Assembly (NCBI GenBank): GCA_003167495.1
Contig: PMSX01000137.1
Span: forward strand, 1 to 64,000
DNA from: Bryobacterales bacterium
Lineage (GTDB): Bacteria; Acidobacteriota; Terriglobia; Bryobacterales; Bryobacteraceae
Direction of reading: 5' to 3'
DNA: 64,000 nucleotides
Part shown: piece by piece, positions 44,332-52,140 of the stretch
Numbering within the stretch: the first letter of the stretch is position 1
Layout of the letters: every line of letters starts with the position of its first letter
The notes under the pieces: model-generated
The model's input: only the letters and a program-made list of their open reading frames with translations
The model's database searches: none
Told to the model about the DNA's origin: nothing
Position numbers and translations under genes: made by a program

Positions 44332-45399
44332 ATGCATCTGGATCATAAATCGGAGCTAAAGAGGAGAGTTTTTCAAGCTGCTGAGGCCGCTCTGTCTCGC
44401 CAACAATACGTCAGTGCAATCGATGTTTTATGCGGAATGGGCCTATTGGCACCTACACAGGTGGCGTCATGGCGAAAGGGGCGAGTCGATTTCCTGGAAC
44501 GGGTCATCCAAGGGAACCTCAAAAAGATTTCATTTTCGATGTCGATGTTCCGTCAGTGGGCACAAGCAAAAGGGCTTCAGCCAAGTGAGTGCGGCTATGC
44601 ACGCCGCACGCGGTCAGGAACCGTAGACCTGCAATTCAGCAAGAGCGGAGATCCGGCAATCGAGAAGAGCTACCGCACTCATTATGTGTCGCCTGCCCTA
44701 TCGCAGCGCAAACAGGAGCGCCTCAAGGAGAAGCTGAGCCAGGCTGCCCAGCCTGTCGTATTCCAGATCGTACGCGACACCCGATGTTCGGAGTGCGACG
44801 CCGAGATCGAACGGGATTCCTTCCTCATCATGGAAGCGGAGCACCCTCTATGCCTGCCCTGTGCGCACCTCGACGATCTCGAATATCTGCCATCGGGCGA
44901 CGCAGCCTTGACGCGGCGCGCGGCCAAGTACAGCGGCCGCACGGCGGTAGTCGTGCGTTTCAGCCGGGCGCGCGGGCACTATGAAAGGCAGGGCATCCTA
45001 GCAGAGAGAACTGGGTTGGAGAAAGCCGAGCAGGAATGCACGGCGGATGCCGATGAGCGTGCGGGTGCCCGCACGCGTGGCGCCGTGCAGCGCCGCGAGC
45101 AAGATCGCGAATTGGTTGCCCGGATGACGAAGCAGATGGCGACCTTATTCCCCAGCTTCCCGCCTCAGGACGCTGCCGCCATCGCGCAACACACTGCTGT
45201 GAGGGGAAGCGGCCGCGTCGGTAGAACGGCGGCTGGACGGGATCTGGAGGAGCGAGCGTTGGCTGCGGCCGTTGCCGCCGCGGTTCGTCACAAGCACACC
45301 GAGTACGATGCGCTGCTGGCCGCTGGTCTGGATCGTTCTATCGCCCGGCAACAAGTTGCCGATCAGGTGCACGCGATTCTCGCAGCCTGGAGGCAGTGA
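44332..45399 (+). CDS. DUF2293 domain protein with CxxC pair
   Basis: A soluble 355-residue protein. The middle holds two cysteine pairs, CSECDAE and CLPCAHLDDLEY, which could bind one zinc. The C-terminal DUF2293 region (about 265-350) carries MTKQMATLFPSFPPQDAAAIAQHTAVRGSGRVGR and HKHTEYDALLAAGLDRSIAR. No function is assigned to the family. ATG 44332 is chosen because the conserved part starts there; the frame is open further upstream. Divergent from the GT39 gene and similarly GC-rich. Confidence 0.8.
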   Translation: MHLDHKSELKRRVFQAAEAALSRQQYVSAIDVLCGMGLLAPTQVASWRKGRVDFLERVIQGNLKKISFSMSMFRQWAQAKGLQPSECGYARRTRSGTVDLQFSKSGDPAIEKSYRTHYVSPALSQRKQERLKEKLSQAAQPVVFQIVRDTRCSECDAEIERDSFLIMEAEHPLCLPCAHLDDLEYLPSGDAALTRRAAKYSGRTAVVVRFSRARGHYERQGILAERTGLEKAEQECTADADERAGARTRGAVQRREQDRELVARMTKQMATLFPSFPPQDAAAIAQHTAVRGSGRVGRTAAGRDLEERALAAAVAAAVRHKHTEYDALLAAGLDRSIARQQVADQVHAILAAWRQ

Positions 45400-45441
45400 G
45401 GCGAGTCACGCGGGCAATGTTACGTCTAGCCAGGAGCGTAC

Positions 45442-45792
45442 TCACGGGCCTAACCGGAAGGGAATCAGTTCTGGAGTGTGATTGCTGGTCTGCTCGAACC
45501 CGAGCACTTTCAGTGAATTCACTCCCCCACAGCAGCGTTTGTATTTTTTCCCGGAACCGAAAGGAGACGGGTCGTCCTTCCAAGTTTTCCTCGACTGCCA
45601 CGAGGCCCGTGCCTGTAAGCGCTTGTTAAGTGTTGTCGATGCATCCGAAAGTACCGGTAGGCTCTCACGACGCCGGCCAGCATCAAGCGCGATGATATCC
45701 CCGCGTTTCTCCGGCCCAATAGGCCCTGGCCGCAGTTCAGGATCTTTGCGTGCTCGTGGTAAAGCATTAACACCGGAAGCATACATCAGCAT
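45442..45792 (-). pseudogene. Possible SEC-C-motif protein remnant
   Basis: The minus-strand frame ends with KDDPSPFGSGKKYKRCCGG (45523-45579), the C-terminal SEC-C zinc motif, except that the usual CPC is SPF, so half the zinc ligands are gone. The preceding 70 residues (LRPGPIGPEKRGDIIALDAG) match nothing I know. The rest of the 645-nt gap (45400-46045) holds no gene I can support. Treated as a decayed gene. Confidence 0.35.
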
Positions 45793-46045
45793 TGTTCCTC
45801 ATCGGCAAGAAGCTCGGCCCAAGCCGCGCTACGCATATCCATGCGCGCACGAACCCGTGAAACCTCCCAAAGGTCCCTTCTACGACTGCGGTAGTGCCGT
45901 CTAAATACCGGAGAATAGGGGCGGTTCGGTACGAGCAAATCGCGACACGAGAAGCTGCGATGAGAGCTCCGACCGGCGCTTCCTCGCCGAAACTATAGCC
46001 GCAGCAACACGTAGCGCAGGATTCCGGGCCGTGCCAACCGCGCTA

Positions 46046-47020
46046 TTAACCTGCGATAGGTTCGAGCTGGCTGGCGTGGGCGGCCTCCCGTTCGCTATGG
46101 GAAGGCGAAACCAGATTCTGTCCGCGGCTATACTGCCGTGGCGAACAACCCATGACCCTCTTGAAGGCTGTGCTGAAGGCGCTTTCTGATTCGTAGCCGA
46201 GCGACAGAGAAATGACGGAAACGGGATCGCTGGAATTCACCAGCTTGTCCCCGGCCAGCAGCATTCGCCAGCGCGTGAGGTATTCCATGGGTGATGCCCC
46301 AACGGTCTCCTTGAATTTCAGGGCAAAGGTCGATCGCGACATGCCGGCACGTTCCGCTAGCTCTTGTAGTGTCCAGCGGTACCCTGGCTTTTCGTGAATC
46401 GCGTTGATCGCCGCGCTCATCTGTTTATCGGCTAGGGCGAAGAGCCACCCAACGCCACCACTCAACCCTTCCGCCAGATGCAGCCGTAGGGCTTGCACCA
46501 ACATCATATGGGCGAGGTGTTGTGCAACCAGAAAGCCGCCCGGCTGCGGCTCGCGGAGCTCCTCCATCATGCGCTCGAGAGACCAGCGCAGCACCGCCTT
46601 GTCCGATTCTTTCCCGATATGCACAATGGGCGGCAGCACACCCAACAGAATGCCGGCATGATCTCCCGTAAAAGTGAAGTACCCACCGACGCCAAAGCAA
46701 TCCCCGCCGCCATTGAACGAGGCGATGCTACCACTCAGCGGCGCCGTAAAAATCGTCTTAAAATCGACGGGCATCAACGTCAGATCGCTGGCCAGACAGA
46801 AAGGCCGCCCACCGGGCAGCAGGAAGCAGTCCCCCGCGCTTAGGAGCACCGCGTCGGGAACGCCCTCGACGGACAGCCAGCACCGGCCGGAAACCAACGC
46901 GTAGCATTTGATGCCTTCATGTTGGGGGTACTGGATTGACCATTCTCCACCAAAATCAAAGCCACCGCACATATAATTGCGCGGTTTCAAGAGCGACAAC
47001 ACATCTGAGAGCGGATCCAT
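46046..47020 (-). CDS. AraC-family regulator with cupin sensor
   Basis: An N-terminal cupin domain of the AraC_binding/RCS type (about 20-190: HEGIKCYALVSGRCWLSVEG, GDCFLLPGGRPFCL) and a C-terminal pair of helix-turn-helices (about 205-300: WTLQELAERAGMSRSTFALKFKETVG, SDPVSVISLSLGYESESAFSTAFKRVMGCSPRQY). It is divergent from the SDR gene across 132 nt, a very common pair in which the regulator controls the reductase. Confidence 0.9.
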   Translation of the reverse strand: MDPLSDVLSLLKPRNYMCGGFDFGGEWSIQYPQHEGIKCYALVSGRCWLSVEGVPDAVLLSAGDCFLLPGGRPFCLASDLTLMPVDFKTIFTAPLSGSIASFNGGGDCFGVGGYFTFTGDHAGILLGVLPPIVHIGKESDKAVLRWSLERMMEELREPQPGGFLVAQHLAHMMLVQALRLHLAEGLSGGVGWLFALADKQMSAAINAIHEKPGYRWTLQELAERAGMSRSTFALKFKETVGASPMEYLTRWRMLLAGDKLVNSSDPVSVISLSLGYESESAFSTAFKRVMGCSPRQYSRGQNLVSPSHSEREAAHASQLEPIAG

Positions 47021-47152
47021 AGGCCTCCCGGACGATTGCGAAGATAATACGGACTCTAGAGCTAGATCGTTTTTTCCTCGATCAACATCTTGATAATAGC
47101 TGGGCCGCGAATGCGGTCATAGCCATGAAAACGAAGTACAGGAGAATTTACG

Positions 47153-48040
47153 ATGCGTATTTTTGTCACGGGTTCCACAGGATTCATCGGTTCTGCCATT
47201 GTTCAGGAACTAATTAAAGCGGGCCATCAGGTGCTCGGTCTTTCTCGCTCAGATGCCGGCGCCAAGTCTCTGCTCGCCGCTGGCGCCCAGGTGCATCCCG
47301 GCAATCTGGAAGACCTGGAAAGCCTGCGCAGTGGAGCTGACCTGTCGGAGGGCGTCATTCACACTGCCTTTATCCATGACTTCTCGAAATTCAAGGAGGT
47401 CTGCGAGATAGACAGACTCGCCATCGAGGCGCTTGGCTCCGCGCTCGCCAGCTCTGACCGCCCCTTGATCGTCACTTCCGGGACCGCCGTCGCCCACACA
47501 CCGGGCCGCCTCACGACCGAGGAAGATGCGCCCAATTCTCCGATTCCCCGAGTAGCGTCGGAAGAGGCCGCAGCTTCGGTGGCGTCAAAGGGCGTACGCG
47601 TTTCGGTGGTGCGCCTTCCGCAGGTCCACGATCCACTCAAGCAAGGCCTCATCACCTACCTCATCGCCCTAGCACGCGAGAAGGGTGTCTCGGCGTATGT
47701 CGGCGACGGGCTCAACCACTGGCCTGCGGTGCACCGGCTCGATGCCGCTCATCTCTACAGGCTAGCGTTCGAGAAGGGTGCAGCGGGCGCTCGTTATAAC
47801 GCGGTCGCAGAAGAGGGCATACCGCTTCGAGAGATCGCTGAGGCAATCGGACGGGGCCTGAAGGTGCCGGTTGTCGCCAAGTCTCTTGAGGAGGCAGGCG
47901 AGCATTTTGGGTGGCTCGGGTTTTTCGTGGGCGCTGACGTTCCAGCTTCGAGCGCGCTGACGCGGGAACGCCTGGGGTGGCGTCCAACCCAGTCTGGGCT
48001 CATTTCCGATCTCGATCGCGCGCGAGACTTCGAAGCCTGA
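47153..48040 (+). CDS. NAD(P)-dependent SDR/epimerase family protein
   Basis: An atypical/extended short-chain dehydrogenase of 295 residues. The glycine motif [17 protein letters not shown] is at residue 4. No YxxxK is placed normally: the region reads [16 protein letters not shown], as in the atypical group. [17 protein letters not shown] is typical of the YeeZ-like/nucleoside-sugar epimerase-like branch. AGGAG lies 9 nt before ATG 47153. Likely under the divergent AraC regulator. Confidence 0.88.
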   Translation: MRIFVTGSTGFIGSAIVQELIKAGHQVLGLSRSDAGAKSLLAAGAQVHPGNLEDLESLRSGADLSEGVIHTAFIHDFSKFKEVCEIDRLAIEALGSALASSDRPLIVTSGTAVAHTPGRLTTEEDAPNSPIPRVASEEAAASVASKGVRVSVVRLPQVHDPLKQGLITYLIALAREKGVSAYVGDGLNHWPAVHRLDAAHLYRLAFEKGAAGARYNAVAEEGIPLREIAEAIGRGLKVPVVAKSLEEAGEHFGWLGFFVGADVPASSALTRERLGWRPTQSGLISDLDRARDFEA

Positions 48041-48123
48041 ACAGGGACTCTCTACCCGCCCCCAAACCGTGGAACTTCCGCGTCGCAAATGGCGCATCTT
48101 CTTTAACGATCGAATCCGCATGG

Positions 48124-48425
48124 CATGTGCTGAAAGGAAGTCGCACGATTGGCCTGCTCTCCGGCACCGTCGCTATGGCGGTGCGTAAAGGCAACCGTTT
48201 GCATTGCGCTTCTGGAAACGTCTTCACCATCGCGATGCTTACGTTGGTTTATTCCCCGGCCAGCAACAAGTCTTTCTCGCTTTCCTGCGGGGCTCCGTCT
48301 TCCTTACCGTCCTCGCCCTGCTGCCATTTCCCTTGATGATCTTCTGGCTCTTCCGCGTTCGCTTCAACAAGACTTACAAGACGCGGCCATCACCCATTCC
48401 GGCTGCCGTGTCTCTTGGACCATAA
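48124..48425 (+). pseudogene. Remnants of a small membrane protein (DUF2306-like)
   Basis: In one frame 48124-48252 encodes LLSGTVAMAVRKGNRLHCAS and NVFTIAMLTL, resembling the second helix region of DUF2306-like/DoxX-like membrane proteins in which the RKG..LH..AG pattern recurs. No start codon or first helix precedes it. In another frame 48250-48425 encodes a single hydrophobic helix (VFLTVLALLPFPLMIFWLF). The 426-nt gap 48041-48466 is best read as decayed coding sequence. Confidence 0.35.
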
Positions 48426-48466
48426 ACGGCTCGGCAGCGCGTCGCTAGATTGAAAGAGGCAATTAA

Positions 48467-49455
48467 TTGAAAGCTATCGTCATCACACAATACGGACCAC
48501 CGGAAGTGCTGCAACTCAGGGAAATCGCAACGCCCACGCCGGCCGTGGATCAGGTCCTGATCAAGCTGTATGCCGCGTCGGTAAATCCGCTCGACAGTTT
48601 CATGATGAGGGGGCCGTTGTTCTTTCTCCCGAGTGTGGGTAAGTTGCTCAAGCCAAAACACCAAGTCATTGGCGCCGATATTGCTGGAAGGGTTGAGTCC
48701 GTGGGCAAAGACATAAAGAAGTTTCGTACGGGCGACGAGGTCTTTGGTGCATCCTTCCAGGGAAAAGGTTTGGGCGGGTTTGCCGAGTATGTCTGTTCCA
48801 CGGAAGATCGCTTGGCATTGAAGCCGGTCAATCTATCGTTTGAGCAGGCGGCAGCCGTACCCGTGGCGGCAATCACTGCCCTTCAGGGACTTCGCGATCA
48901 TGGGCAGATCGAGCGAGGTCAAACGGTTCTGATCGACGGAGCGTCTGGGGGCGTGGGTACCTTCGCAGTCCAGATCGCCAAATCATTCGGAGCTGAAGTG
49001 ACAGCTGTGTGCGGTCCGGGTAATGTGGACCAAGCCCGCTTGATCGGCGCAGATCATGTCATCGATTACACCCAGGAGGATTTTACCCGAAGTGGCCAGC
49101 GTTACGATCTCATTCTCGGAGTGAACGCACATCATTCGATCTTCGCTTACAGGCGCGCGCTCGCCCAAACGGGATTTTTGTGATGGTCGGAGGTGGTTTG
49201 GCTCGAATTCTCCAGGCTGCGTCGCTGGGGCCGTTGCTATCCCGGCTTGGAAACAAGAAGATGCGCTTCTTCATTCCGAAAATAAATACGAACGATCTGG
49301 TTTTTCTAAAAGACTTACTGGAGGCTGGAGTGATTGCACCCGTTATTGATCGACGCTACTCGCTAAGCGAGGCGGCTGAAGCGCTTCGTTATCGAGAAAC
49401 AGGACATGCGAAGGGGAAGGTCGTACTGGCTATTGAACATGCGAGTGAACTTTGA
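48467..49455 (+). pseudogene. Zinc-independent quinone reductase/MDR-type oxidoreductase with a frameshift
   Basis: An NADPH-dependent medium-chain reductase. TTG 48467, behind AGAGG, opens KAIVITQYGPPEVLQLREI. The NADPH loop is ASGGVGTFAVQIAKSFGAEV. After RALAQTG the frame ends at TGA 49183, while the next frame continues IFVMVGGGLARIL to TGA 49455 with SEAAEALRYRETGHAKGKVVL, the family C-terminus. One base is missing in the run GGGATTTTT (49171-49179). The 238-residue product as read would lack the substrate-domain end. Confidence 0.8.
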
Positions 49456-49543
49456 GGCAGACGCTGGCCTCATCTGTTTCTGGACTGAGGGATCCGCTGC
49501 GGTGTAGCCGCAAACTCCGCCACCGACCACCCGCAACACGTAT

Positions 49544-49561
49544 GGAAGGATGGCCGACAAT
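49544..49561. repeat. Degenerate intergenic repeat, copy 2 (partial)
   Basis: GGAAGGATGGCCGACAAT, one mismatch to 42553-42570. It is located in the 249-nt gap 49456-49704 after the broken reductase. Nothing else recognised there. Confidence 0.35.
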
Positions 49562-49704
49562 ACGGGTGGGACCCAATCTCCACGCCTCGACGTTTACCAT
49601 GTCGCCATTCGTGGACGTGGGGCGTATTTCTTTTGCAGCATGATGGTTGCGCCGCCGGCACGGCAGCGCGAATTTAGGATGTATATTCAGCCTACGCGGC
49701 TCGG

Positions 49705-50156
49705 CTATTGTTTGTCGTATACGGTGACGCCGTCCACCGTTTGACCCGCGGAGTTGGTCCCCCTGGCTGCGACGGTCAACGTTTTGCCGTCCTTCGAGAC
49801 CTTGGAGTGGGCGGTATATAACACCTTGCCGCCTTTTGAGTAGCTGGTTTCACGCTCTCTGGCGTTCAGGAGCTTGCCTGAAACCGCTTCATAAGGTCCT
49901 TCGATCTTACCGGTCCCACCATTTCGGGAACAGTGTAATGAAGGGAGATGGGCGCGCCGTTCGCAGCCGTCCCTTTCAAAGCCACGTCGTCGTCGCTGCC
50001 CGATTCTGAAATGGTTATGGTGGCCTCTTGATATGGCGCACCAGCCTTAAACTTCGACTTGGCCGGATTTAGCTTCCAGGTTCCAACAAATGGGTCCGCT
50101 GCCATGAGGGCTACGGCAGGCGCCAGTAGCATGAACACGAGTTTCGCGTAACGCAT
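49705..50156 (-). pseudogene. Small secreted lipocalin-like protein with a frameshift
   Basis: The signal peptide (YAKLVFMLLAPAVALMAA) and DPFVGTWKLNPAKSKFK are the standard start of a secreted acidobacterial family. Around 49915-49922 the frame changes. The in-frame product ends at 49866, but the next frame gives GKIEGPYEAVSGKLL, KVLYTAHSKVSKDGKTLTVA and GVTVYDKQ to TAG 49705, the proper family end. One base appears lost near the AAATGGTGGG stretch. Function of the family unknown. Confidence 0.7.
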
Positions 50157-50243
50157 GGTTGTCCCTTCCTTTGGGGATGCTGTACATCATACATAGAATT
50201 AAAGTCCTGATTTACATTGCATCCTTCCCTTATCTGGTGCCGG

Positions 50244-50280
50244 CGATCCGCAAAAAGTACTCGAAGGGTGGCTGACGTCC
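50244..50280. repeat. Degenerate intergenic repeat, copy 3
   Basis: CGATCCGCAAAA identical to copy 1 (42536-42547), then TCGAAGGGTGGCTGACGTCC, similar to its second half. Lies in the 200-nt gap 50157-50356. Confidence 0.35.
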
Positions 50281-50356
50281 AGGACCTTGCAGAAAACACC
50301 CTTCTGATTCGCGCGACGGCTGCGTCCGTGACAATCTCGCGCGCCTCTTCACGCCT

Positions 50357-51700
50357 CTAAGGGTCCGCTCGTCGGTGTCTTGCAATCATTCGCTCGAGCG
50401 TGGGCCTGGTCAGGAGCTTGCCTCTGATAATCACCGCGGCAATACCGTCTGTATTGCGGATATCGAGTGTCGGGTCCGCATCCAGCAACACCAGGTCGGC
50501 TTGCTTCCCGGTCTCGACAGTACCCTCCCAAGCCTCGCGCCCAAGAAAGCGCGCAGGATTAATCGTCGCGGTCTGCAGACTTTCCAGGGGAGTGAACCCC
50601 GCCTTTGTTAGCCATTCAAGCTCATCGTGAAGACAGAAACCTGGTACTAGCCCGTCGCACCCGGCCAGAAAACGATTGCCGCGCGCATGCAGATCGTGAA
50701 TTGCCTGAAGACTCAGCCTGCCCCCTAAGCGGAACTTGTCAAGAGTCTTCGCGTCCACGTGCGAAACTCGGACGTTGTCACGCGTGAGCGCCAACAACGA
50801 ATCGCTGGCAAATTCGGCGTGAGGTAAGGGAGCGCCGGAGAAAACGTCGGGAATCGTTTGGAAAAATTCCATCGTTGGTGTTTCCCAAACACCTTTCGCT
50901 GCCAGCTTGTCAGACAGCGGCGCGCATTCCTTAAGACTGTAAGTGTCGCCGGTGGAGCAATCCCCAAATACTCTGTAGTTGGCTAGATGCTCGATGCTTC
51001 GCATGCCCGCATCGGCGGCCTCTTCGACTGTGACGTTCATCGGAACATGCCCTGCGAACGTCAAGCCAACCTTGGGTGCTTCGTCCGCGATCGCAAAGAA
51101 CACTTCACGCGGAGTATGGTCGTGAACTTTGATGAAATCGACGCCAAGTCGCTTGAGGTCGTGGACCGCTTCTCTGGCCTCAACTGCGTTCGTTACACGG
51201 CGCCGGTACGGAAAGCCTGGCGGAGCGTCATCCAGCATCGGTCCCGAGGCCACAATCTCTGGGCCAAGAGTCGCGCCTGACTTGACGCGCTCGCGCAAGG
51301 GCAAGATGAAATCTGAATCCCCGCCCATGTCACGAGTACCAACTATGCCCTTTGCGACAAACAGATCCAGCGAGTCAGCGCCAGTTCCTTGGTGGTGGGT
51401 GTGCATATCCCAAAGACCAGGAATCAGAAATTTCCCTTTTCCATTTACTCGAGTTGCCTCGCTTGGAACGCTGACCCCGGGTGCAATCGCGGTAATCCGG
51501 TCATTGCGAATAAGCACGGTAAGACCGGTTTGACGTGCCCCAGTGATCACGTCAATGACCGTTACGTCAATGACGGCTATTGACCCGGCGGACACCTCCG
51601 CAGTCGCCGGCTTTGCTTCAGGGGCGTCAATAAGGAATGCCCCAGTTATAAAGCCGGCGATGACGCAAGCCGCGACGCTCGGCGCAGGCGAAAATACCAT
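50357..51700 (-). CDS. Metal-dependent amidohydrolase, exported
   Basis: Amidohydrolase/imidazolonepropionase-like fold of 447 residues. The metal ligands are HTHH in GLWDMHTHHQG, the His pair GHVPM and EHLANYRVFG, and a late Asp in AGCDGLVPG. ADLVLLDADP closes the composite beta-sandwich. The hydrophobic start (APSVAACVIAGFITGAFLI) suggests export. Relatives hydrolyse cyclic amides or dipeptides (prolidase-like). Substrate not predictable. Confidence 0.85.
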   Translation of the reverse strand: MVFSPAPSVAACVIAGFITGAFLIDAPEAKPATAEVSAGSIAVIDVTVIDVITGARQTGLTVLIRNDRITAIAPGVSVPSEATRVNGKGKFLIPGLWDMHTHHQGTGADSLDLFVAKGIVGTRDMGGDSDFILPLRERVKSGATLGPEIVASGPMLDDAPPGFPYRRRVTNAVEAREAVHDLKRLGVDFIKVHDHTPREVFFAIADEAPKVGLTFAGHVPMNVTVEEAADAGMRSIEHLANYRVFGDCSTGDTYSLKECAPLSDKLAAKGVWETPTMEFFQTIPDVFSGAPLPHAEFASDSLLALTRDNVRVSHVDAKTLDKFRLGGRLSLQAIHDLHARGNRFLAGCDGLVPGFCLHDELEWLTKAGFTPLESLQTATINPARFLGREAWEGTVETGKQADLVLLDADPTLDIRNTDGIAAVIIRGKLLTRPTLERMIARHRRADP

Positions 51701-51752
51701 GCTGCCAACGATATCACCGGGCTCTTATGAAGGCACATCCTGCAGTCGCGTA

Positions 51753-52007
51753 CTAACTCTGCCCCGGCGCGCCCGAGGTCTTGAAGTCCGGCAGCGGAGG
51801 CGTGCATGCTGCTTTAAACCAGCGGCTGATGTAAACCTGCGCGTGCCCTTCTCCACAGTAATGCCGTGCGCCTGGGCTATTTGCAGTCTCCAGGTTCCAC
51901 GGCAGCACGGTGAGCTGCGAATTACTGCACTGGATCACAAACCAGTGAACCGGAGTGCTGCTCATCGTCCCACAAATCTCGCACCGAAACTCCTGGAGAA
52001 ATGCCAT
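51753..52007 (-). CDS. Small zinc-binding-type hypothetical protein, 84 aa
   Basis: The N-terminus EFRCEICGT gives a CxxC pair, and HYCGEGHAQVYISRWF supplies Cys and His for a possible single zinc site. HWFVIQCSNSQLTVLPWN lies between. GAGGAGA about 8 nt before the ATG supports translation. Unknown function; small cytoplasmic protein. It is separated from the amidohydrolase by 52 nt. Confidence 0.65.
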   Translation of the reverse strand: MAFLQEFRCEICGTMSSTPVHWFVIQCSNSQLTVLPWNLETANSPGARHYCGEGHAQVYISRWFKAACTPPLPDFKTSGAPGQS

Positions 52008-52123
52008 AGGTTCGTCTCCTCCTCAGCGAGCGGATTGCTCACAGCCCCAGTGTATCTCCCGGAAAACGCCTACCTGCTAAATGCGGTCTCCAACACTATC
52101 GAGCCAGTGGCGCGAATTCGGTA

Positions 52124-52129
52124 TATACT
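52124..52129 (+). promoter_or_regulatory. -10 element close to the start codon of the 52141 gene
   Basis: TATACT ends 11 nt before ATG 52141, giving a leader of about 5 nt and no room for a ribosome site. No -35 of quality at 17 nt. Confidence 0.35.
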
Positions 52130-52140
52130 GACATTCCAGA

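Noticed and set aside
45482-45904. 140-aa plus-strand frame in the 45.4-46.0 kb gap
   Set aside because: No domain and it is the antisense of the SEC-C-bearing frame, which has a recognisable motif.
48124-48425. Intact small membrane protein gene
   Set aside because: The recognisable helix region lacks a start codon and its first helix, and the second hydrophobic helix lies in a different frame.
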